A DNA stretch of 9,206 nucleotides, from NCBI GenBank assembly GCA_964532965.1, contig CAZHJE010000030.1:1-9206 (forward strand), given 5' to 3'. Positions 6,679 to 9,206 of the stretch are shown here, one piece after another. The translations under genes were made by a program, and so were the position numbers. Under the pieces are notes generated by a model. It saw only the letters and a list, made by a program, of their open reading frames with translations, was not told the origin of the DNA and did no database searches. The number at the start of each line of letters is the position of its first letter. Within the stretch, counting starts at the first letter, position 1. This stretch comes from CAZHJE01 sp964532965 (lineage in GTDB: Bacteria > Patescibacteriota > WWE3 > UBA101185 > UBA10185).

Positions 6679-6713
6679 CACACAAGATGTGTAGTCATTA
6701 CACAACTGTGCTA
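6674..6713. repeat. Inverted repeat in Nudix / NDT-RHH divergent control region
   Basis: TAGCACA (6674-6680) and TGTGCTA (6707-6713) form a perfect 7-bp inverted repeat around a 26-bp centre. Inside it are more CACA/TGTG pairs: ACACA-aga-TGTGT at 6680-6692 and CACA-AC-TGTG at 6701-6710. The outer arms coincide with the two opposed extended -10 elements. Such a cluster of short inverted repeats is what an RHH dimer array could bind, and one of the flanking genes encodes an RHH domain, so autoregulation is inferred. Confidence 0.5.
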
Positions 6714-6717
6714 AACT
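6709..6717 (+). promoter_or_regulatory. Extended -10 promoter of the NDT-RHH gene
   Basis: TGCTAAACT (TG at 6709-6710, hexamer TAAACT 6712-6717) is followed by six bases and the ATG at 6724, again a leaderless arrangement without Shine-Dalgarno. Confidence 0.5.
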
Positions 6718-6723
6718 ATACAC

Positions 6724-7320
6724 ATGAAAATATGGTTTGGAACAACCACAACACAACTTCTTGATTACAAAGATATTTACTTTTCAATTAGAGACTATTT
6801 AAAAGAGCAAGGCCATATTGTAATTTATGATTGGTTAGACACTGCATTAGAATACAGACTTAATAACCCCGAAGGTAAGCGTAATATTAAAAATATATTT
6901 AATGAAATTACTACAGCGATTGAAGAATCCGATGCAGTAATTATAGAATATACCGTTCCTAACTTTAGTTCTTCGCATCAAATAACATATGCGCTTCATA
7001 AAAGAAAGCCTACACTTGTTATGAGACTTCATAAAGATAATACGTTTTCTGATTCATATATAGAGGCGTTAGAATCCCCCTTTTTATCGTTAAAAAATTA
7101 TACTATAACAAATTTTAAAGATATTATTGATGAATTCTTAGGGTACTCACAAATAAAAAAGGGTATGGGAAGGTATAATATTGTATTAAATAATACACAA
7201 AAGTTTTATTTAGATTGGGCAAGTGCTAAGTATAAAAAGAGCAGATCTGAAATAATTCGAGATGCCCTAGAAGATAAAGTGCAAAATGACAGCTACTTTA
7301 AAAAATATATTAAACATTAA
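6724..7320 (+). CDS. Nucleoside deoxyribosyltransferase/DNPH1-like domain fused to ribbon-helix-helix
   Basis: The 198-residue protein has two parts. Residues 1-135 look like the nucleoside 2-deoxyribosyltransferase / DNPH1 (Rcl) Rossmann-like fold: strand MKIWFGTTT, strand HIVIYDW (31-37), then IEESDAVIIEYTVPNFSSSHQITYALHKRKPTLVMR (67-101). That last run parallels the family pattern of a buried D-x-V-x-x-E strand, a short loop, a helix and a strand. In active enzymes the loop ends in a catalytic Glu (GYELG in mammalian Rcl, from memory). Here that position is Gln86, so hydrolase activity is doubtful. Residues about 149-184 (GRYNIVLNN, then a helix, KSRSE, then a second helix) are a clear RHH DNA-binding motif. 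The gene is transcribed divergently from Nudix-ATL and overlaps the next gene by 35 bases. A nucleotide-sensing repressor is one reading, but the function is unknown. Confidence 0.75.
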   Translation: MKIWFGTTTTQLLDYKDIYFSIRDYLKEQGHIVIYDWLDTALEYRLNNPEGKRNIKNIFNEITTAIEESDAVIIEYTVPNFSSSHQITYALHKRKPTLVMRLHKDNTFSDSYIEALESPFLSLKNYTITNFKDIIDEFLGYSQIKKGMGRYNIVLNNTQKFYLDWASAKYKKSRSEIIRDALEDKVQNDSYFKKYIKH

Positions 7321-7912
7321 TAGCGTACTAAAGATACTTTTAATAACGGGCATATATATTTTTTGTGTCTACACTATACTAAGTTTATTTATTGCAGATA
7401 TATATTTTCAAAAAGCTCAAATGCAATTAAATGGGCTACAGTTAGATACGGCAATCAGACTTAATGCGCAAGCAATAAGCTTGAATGATAGAGAGCCACA
7501 ATACTTTATTCAGCGTGCAAAAATATTAGTATTAACTGCTACAGATGCAACCACTTCTTCATATAATTCCACTAAAAAATTAGCGTATGATAGTTTATCA
7601 AAAGCACTGTACCTAAATAGCAATGATTTAGTATCTAAATTAGATGCGTTACCACTATTTGCAGTTCTTAGTACAAAAAACATCTTGGCTAACAGTATTT
7701 ATCCTAATAATATTGATTATAATTATATTAATGAAGCATATGCATTTATTGCAAACTTAAAAAAAGAATATGCAAATGATGTAGGCGTACTAACAAAGTG
7801 CGCTTATTATGAACAAAAGCTGGGATTTAATTTAGAGTATTTAGAAAGCATTGAAAAGATTAAAGAATTACGCCCAGACTTACTTGAATGGTATCCACAA
7901 TTACTCAACTGA
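7286..7912 (+). CDS. Membrane-anchored TPR-like protein
   Basis: The 208-residue protein has one N-terminal hydrophobic helix (about 14-37), then helical repeats. The first, FIADIYFQKAQMQLNG...LDTAIRLNAQAISLNDREPQY (35-73), has a clear TPR pattern. A second weaker one follows at about 99-118 (LAYDSLSKALYLNSNDL), and a third helical pair spans about 146-196. The pattern closely resembles the last helix plus TPR tail found at the C-terminus of many O-antigen-ligase-like proteins, and the ligase-like gene at 4586-5824 lacks such a tail. The products may therefore work together at the membrane (inference). ATG 7286 overlaps the preceding gene by 35 bases; I find no in-frame ATG, GTG or TTG between it and the helix. 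It stops with TGA, and its end overlaps the convergent PEGA gene by 12 bases. Confidence 0.75.
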   Translation: MTATLKNILNINSVLKILLITGIYIFCVYTILSLFIADIYFQKAQMQLNGLQLDTAIRLNAQAISLNDREPQYFIQRAKILVLTATDATTSSYNSTKKLAYDSLSKALYLNSNDLVSKLDALPLFAVLSTKNILANSIYPNNIDYNYINEAYAFIANLKKEYANDVGVLTKCAYYEQKLGFNLEYLESIEKIKELRPDLLEWYPQLLN

Positions 7913-9064
7913 CACATACGAATCTGATACCCAACCTTCTACAGTATCAGAAACTTTTATCTTTACCCACCCAGGTGTTTCTTCGAGCACAGAAAAAACA
8001 TCTCCAACATTAACACGAGTTATCTCAGTGCCATCTAGTCCAGGCTCGTCGCGAACTCTTAACCAACCAAGGCCAGTGTCTAATACAGTAGCTTGCTTAC
8101 CAACAGTACCTACCTCACCTAAAGATAAAAATACAGTCTTTGCAGCATCTGAAAGACCAGGACCATCACTCGTTTTTCTTAGATATGCACCCCTCCGTGC
8201 ATCTTGTATCACAGCCACATCACTTACAGCAAGTTTATTACCATCTTTATCATAAATATTACCCATATAATCAAGATAAAAATCAAAAACCACATCTTTA
8301 TTAACACCTGCACCAGATAAGCTTATGCCTCTTGTTTTATTCCAATATAATATGGCTTTTACCCAAGAAGAAACATCAGACGTAATACTTAAGTTGTCTG
8401 ACGACACATCATAAAGGGTATCTGAATCTTCTAGCAAAGAAACATTTGCAGAAACCGGTAACGGAAATAAAGTTACAGACACGTTAAGCTTATGCCCTTC
8501 TGTTATTGCAATACGTGCAACTTGTGCTTCGTAATTTGATTGCTCAATTCTAAAATCGTAGTCTCCAGCAGTTAAAGAGTTCGAGGAATAAGGCGTTGTG
8601 CCAACTTCAGTACCATCTATATAAACTTTTGCTCCGGAGGGTTCTGAAATAACACTCAGTACAGTGTCAGAATCAGACTTTTCGAGCCAAAAATTTTGTC
8701 CGCTAGAAAAAAGTTTAGAAACCCCAAGATCTCTTTTTAATACAATTTCAGAGTTTGGTAAAAAGTTTAAAGAAACATCATATTCTGCGCTATCATTTTT
8801 AACTTTTACTCTATTTTCACCCGCTTTCACACTTATATTCTTTAATGGAGTACTACCTAACGTTTCGTCGTTTAAAAATACTTCGCCATCGCCATTTAAT
8901 ACCTCGACTGTTAGATCAGATTTTCCTGATAATCCCGAAATATTTTTTATAAAACTGATGCCAAAAAAAATCACCGCTACCACACCTATTACAATGAGGA
9001 TATACATTAAAATATTATTTGTGTTACTTTTTGTATCTTGTTGGTAAATGCTGTTTACTGCCAT
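7901..9064 (-). CDS. Membrane-anchored protein with two PEGA repeats and a C-terminal SH3b domain
   Basis: The 387-residue protein has a polar N-terminus, one transmembrane helix (about 18-40) and a long extracytoplasmic part. The first PEGA-type beta domain spans about 51-112 (VFLNDETLGSTPLKNISVKAG) and is somewhat divergent. The second, about 136-200, is classic: SVISEPSGAKVYIDGTEVG, TPYSSNSLTAGDYDF. A middle region (205-320) of unassigned fold follows, then a bacterial SH3 domain (about 325-387) with GWLRVRDEPG and a terminal GWVKIKV...GWVSDSYV. PEGA domains usually sit on surface proteins, and SH3b domains often bind peptidoglycan peptides, so this is probably a wall-contacting surface protein; its partner is unknown. 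It is monocistronic in the window. Its stop end overlaps the TPR gene by 12 bases, and it is divergent from tRNA-Cys. No Shine-Dalgarno is present. Confidence 0.87.
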   Translation of the reverse strand: MAVNSIYQQDTKSNTNNILMYILIVIGVVAVIFFGISFIKNISGLSGKSDLTVEVLNGDGEVFLNDETLGSTPLKNISVKAGENRVKVKNDSAEYDVSLNFLPNSEIVLKRDLGVSKLFSSGQNFWLEKSDSDTVLSVISEPSGAKVYIDGTEVGTTPYSSNSLTAGDYDFRIEQSNYEAQVARIAITEGHKLNVSVTLFPLPVSANVSLLEDSDTLYDVSSDNLSITSDVSSWVKAILYWNKTRGISLSGAGVNKDVVFDFYLDYMGNIYDKDGNKLAVSDVAVIQDARRGAYLRKTSDGPGLSDAAKTVFLSLGEVGTVGKQATVLDTGLGWLRVRDEPGLDGTEITRVNVGDVFSVLEETPGWVKIKVSDTVEGWVSDSYVSVE

Positions 9065-9079
9065 ATGTTGTGTGTATTT

Positions 9080-9088
9080 AAATTAGCA
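9080..9088 (-). promoter_or_regulatory. Extended -10 promoter of the PEGA/SH3 gene
   Basis: The minus strand reads TGCTAATTT (TG at 9088-9087, hexamer 9085-9080), preceded by G in a GTGCTA context like the promoters at 6670-6678 and 6709-6717. It is 15 bases before the ATG at 9064, so the leader would be only about eight bases, too short for a Shine-Dalgarno. Confidence 0.4.
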
Positions 9089-9094
9089 CGTTGA

Positions 9095-9103
9095 TGGTAA
9101 AAT
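9095..9103 (+). promoter_or_regulatory. Extended -10 promoter of tRNA-Cys
   Basis: TGGTAAAAT fits TGnTAnnnT. Transcription would begin near 9110, about 20 bases before the mature tRNA 5' end, which is a normal precursor leader. No good -35 is seen. Confidence 0.45.
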
Positions 9104-9130
9104 ATCAATGCGTAAGTGTACCTTAGCTAC

Positions 9131-9205
9131 GGCCTGGTCGCCAAGTGGTAAGGCAAGGGTCTGCAAAACCCTTATTCGCGGGTTCGATTCCCGCCCAGGC
9201 CTCCA
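9131..9205 (+). tRNA. trnC: tRNA-Cys (anticodon GCA), CCA encoded
   Basis: A complete cloverleaf can be drawn. The acceptor stem pairs GGCCTGG 9131-9137 with 9195-9201 in seven perfect pairs. The D stem is GCC/GGC (9140-9142 with 9152-9154). The anticodon stem pairs 9156-9160 with 9168-9172, with loop CTGCAAA and anticodon GCA at 9163-9165. The T stem pairs 9178-9182 with 9190-9194, with TTCGATT in the loop. The discriminator is U (9202), the known identity base for cysteine. The CCA end is encoded at 9203-9205. The next gene lies beyond the window edge, one base further on, so whether this tRNA is part of a cluster is unknown. Confidence 0.97.
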
Positions 9206-9206
9206 G

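Noticed and set aside
6663..6698. Longer Nudix start at the ATG at 6698
   Set aside because: It would place the extended -10 at 6670-6678 inside the gene and add 12 residues not typical of the family. ATG 6662 has leaderless spacing and a normal family start.
7910..7912. Reading TGA as a sense codon (as in some candidate phyla)
   Set aside because: TGA ends the TPR gene, and another in-frame TGA follows a few codons later. No conserved domain continues through it, and I noted no in-frame TGA inside the other genes.
7889..7932. Terminator at the TPR/PEGA junction
   Set aside because: GGTATC and GATACC can pair but are separated by about 30 bases and lack a U-tract.
7851..8255. Open frame on the plus strand rich in Ser, Thr and Pro
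   Set aside because: It lies opposite the well-supported PEGA/SH3 gene. Its composition is what an antisense of that gene gives, and no domain is seen.
8664..9047. Open frame on the plus strand opposite the PEGA gene N-terminus
   Set aside because: Shadow of the PEGA repeats and transmembrane helix, with no start signals or recognisable domain.
1..9206. CRISPR array, insertion sequence or prophage
   Set aside because: No regularly spaced repeats, transposase, integrase, terminal inverted repeats or phage genes are visible. The tRNA at the right edge shows no attachment-site duplication inside the window.

Overview
The window is AT-rich (roughly one third G+C by eye), very compact, and uses the standard bacterial code. 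It has ten protein genes that run almost without gaps plus one tRNA. The gene set suggests a candidate-phyla-radiation (Patescibacteria) genome, though I cannot fix the lineage from sequence alone. The pointers are a ComF phosphoribosyltransferase, a decaprenyl-phosphate phosphoribosyltransferase-like UbiA enzyme, an O-antigen-ligase-like polymerase, a small membrane TPR protein, a PEGA/SH3 surface protein and short hypothetical membrane proteins.

Layout. 1-1799 (-): ABC exporter (fused membrane and ATPase domains), cut off at its C-terminus by the window edge. 1800-2056: the only long non-coding stretch (257 bp), with promoter candidates on both strands, a 12-bp direct repeat and one DnaA-box match. 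2057-3742 (+): comF-like gene followed by a UbiA-type prenyltransferase. 3725-4544 (-): two small unrecognised membrane proteins. 4586-5824 (+): O-antigen ligase/Wzy-like membrane protein. 5802-6662 (-): MTH1-like Nudix hydrolase followed by an alkyltransferase-like (ATL) protein. 6724-7912 (+): an unusual protein joining a nucleoside-deoxyribosyltransferase/DNPH1-like domain to a C-terminal ribbon-helix-helix (RHH) DNA-binding domain, then an overlapping membrane-anchored TPR-like protein. 7901-9064 (-): PEGA-PEGA-SH3 membrane-anchored protein. 9131-9205 (+): tRNA-Cys(GCA) with encoded CCA.

How the genes may work together. There are two themes. One is envelope work: the exporter, the UbiA-like enzyme making a lipid-linked pentose precursor, the O-antigen-ligase-like protein, the TPR protein that resembles the tail of longer ligases, and the PEGA/SH3 protein. 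The other is DNA and nucleotide damage: Nudix plus ATL, transcribed divergently from the deoxyribosyltransferase/RHH fusion across a 61-bp control region that contains a 7-bp inverted repeat. The RHH domain makes that region a natural candidate operator, so Nudix-ATL-NDT/RHH may be a self-regulated nucleotide-stress module. This is the most interesting inference here.

Two genome-scale habits stand out. Several operon-first genes have a -10 hexamer only 6-7 bases before the ATG, which implies leaderless mRNAs, while an internal operon gene has a perfect GGAGG Shine-Dalgarno. All three convergent gene pairs overlap at their stop ends (18, 23 and 12 bp), and I see no convincing intrinsic terminator at any of them.
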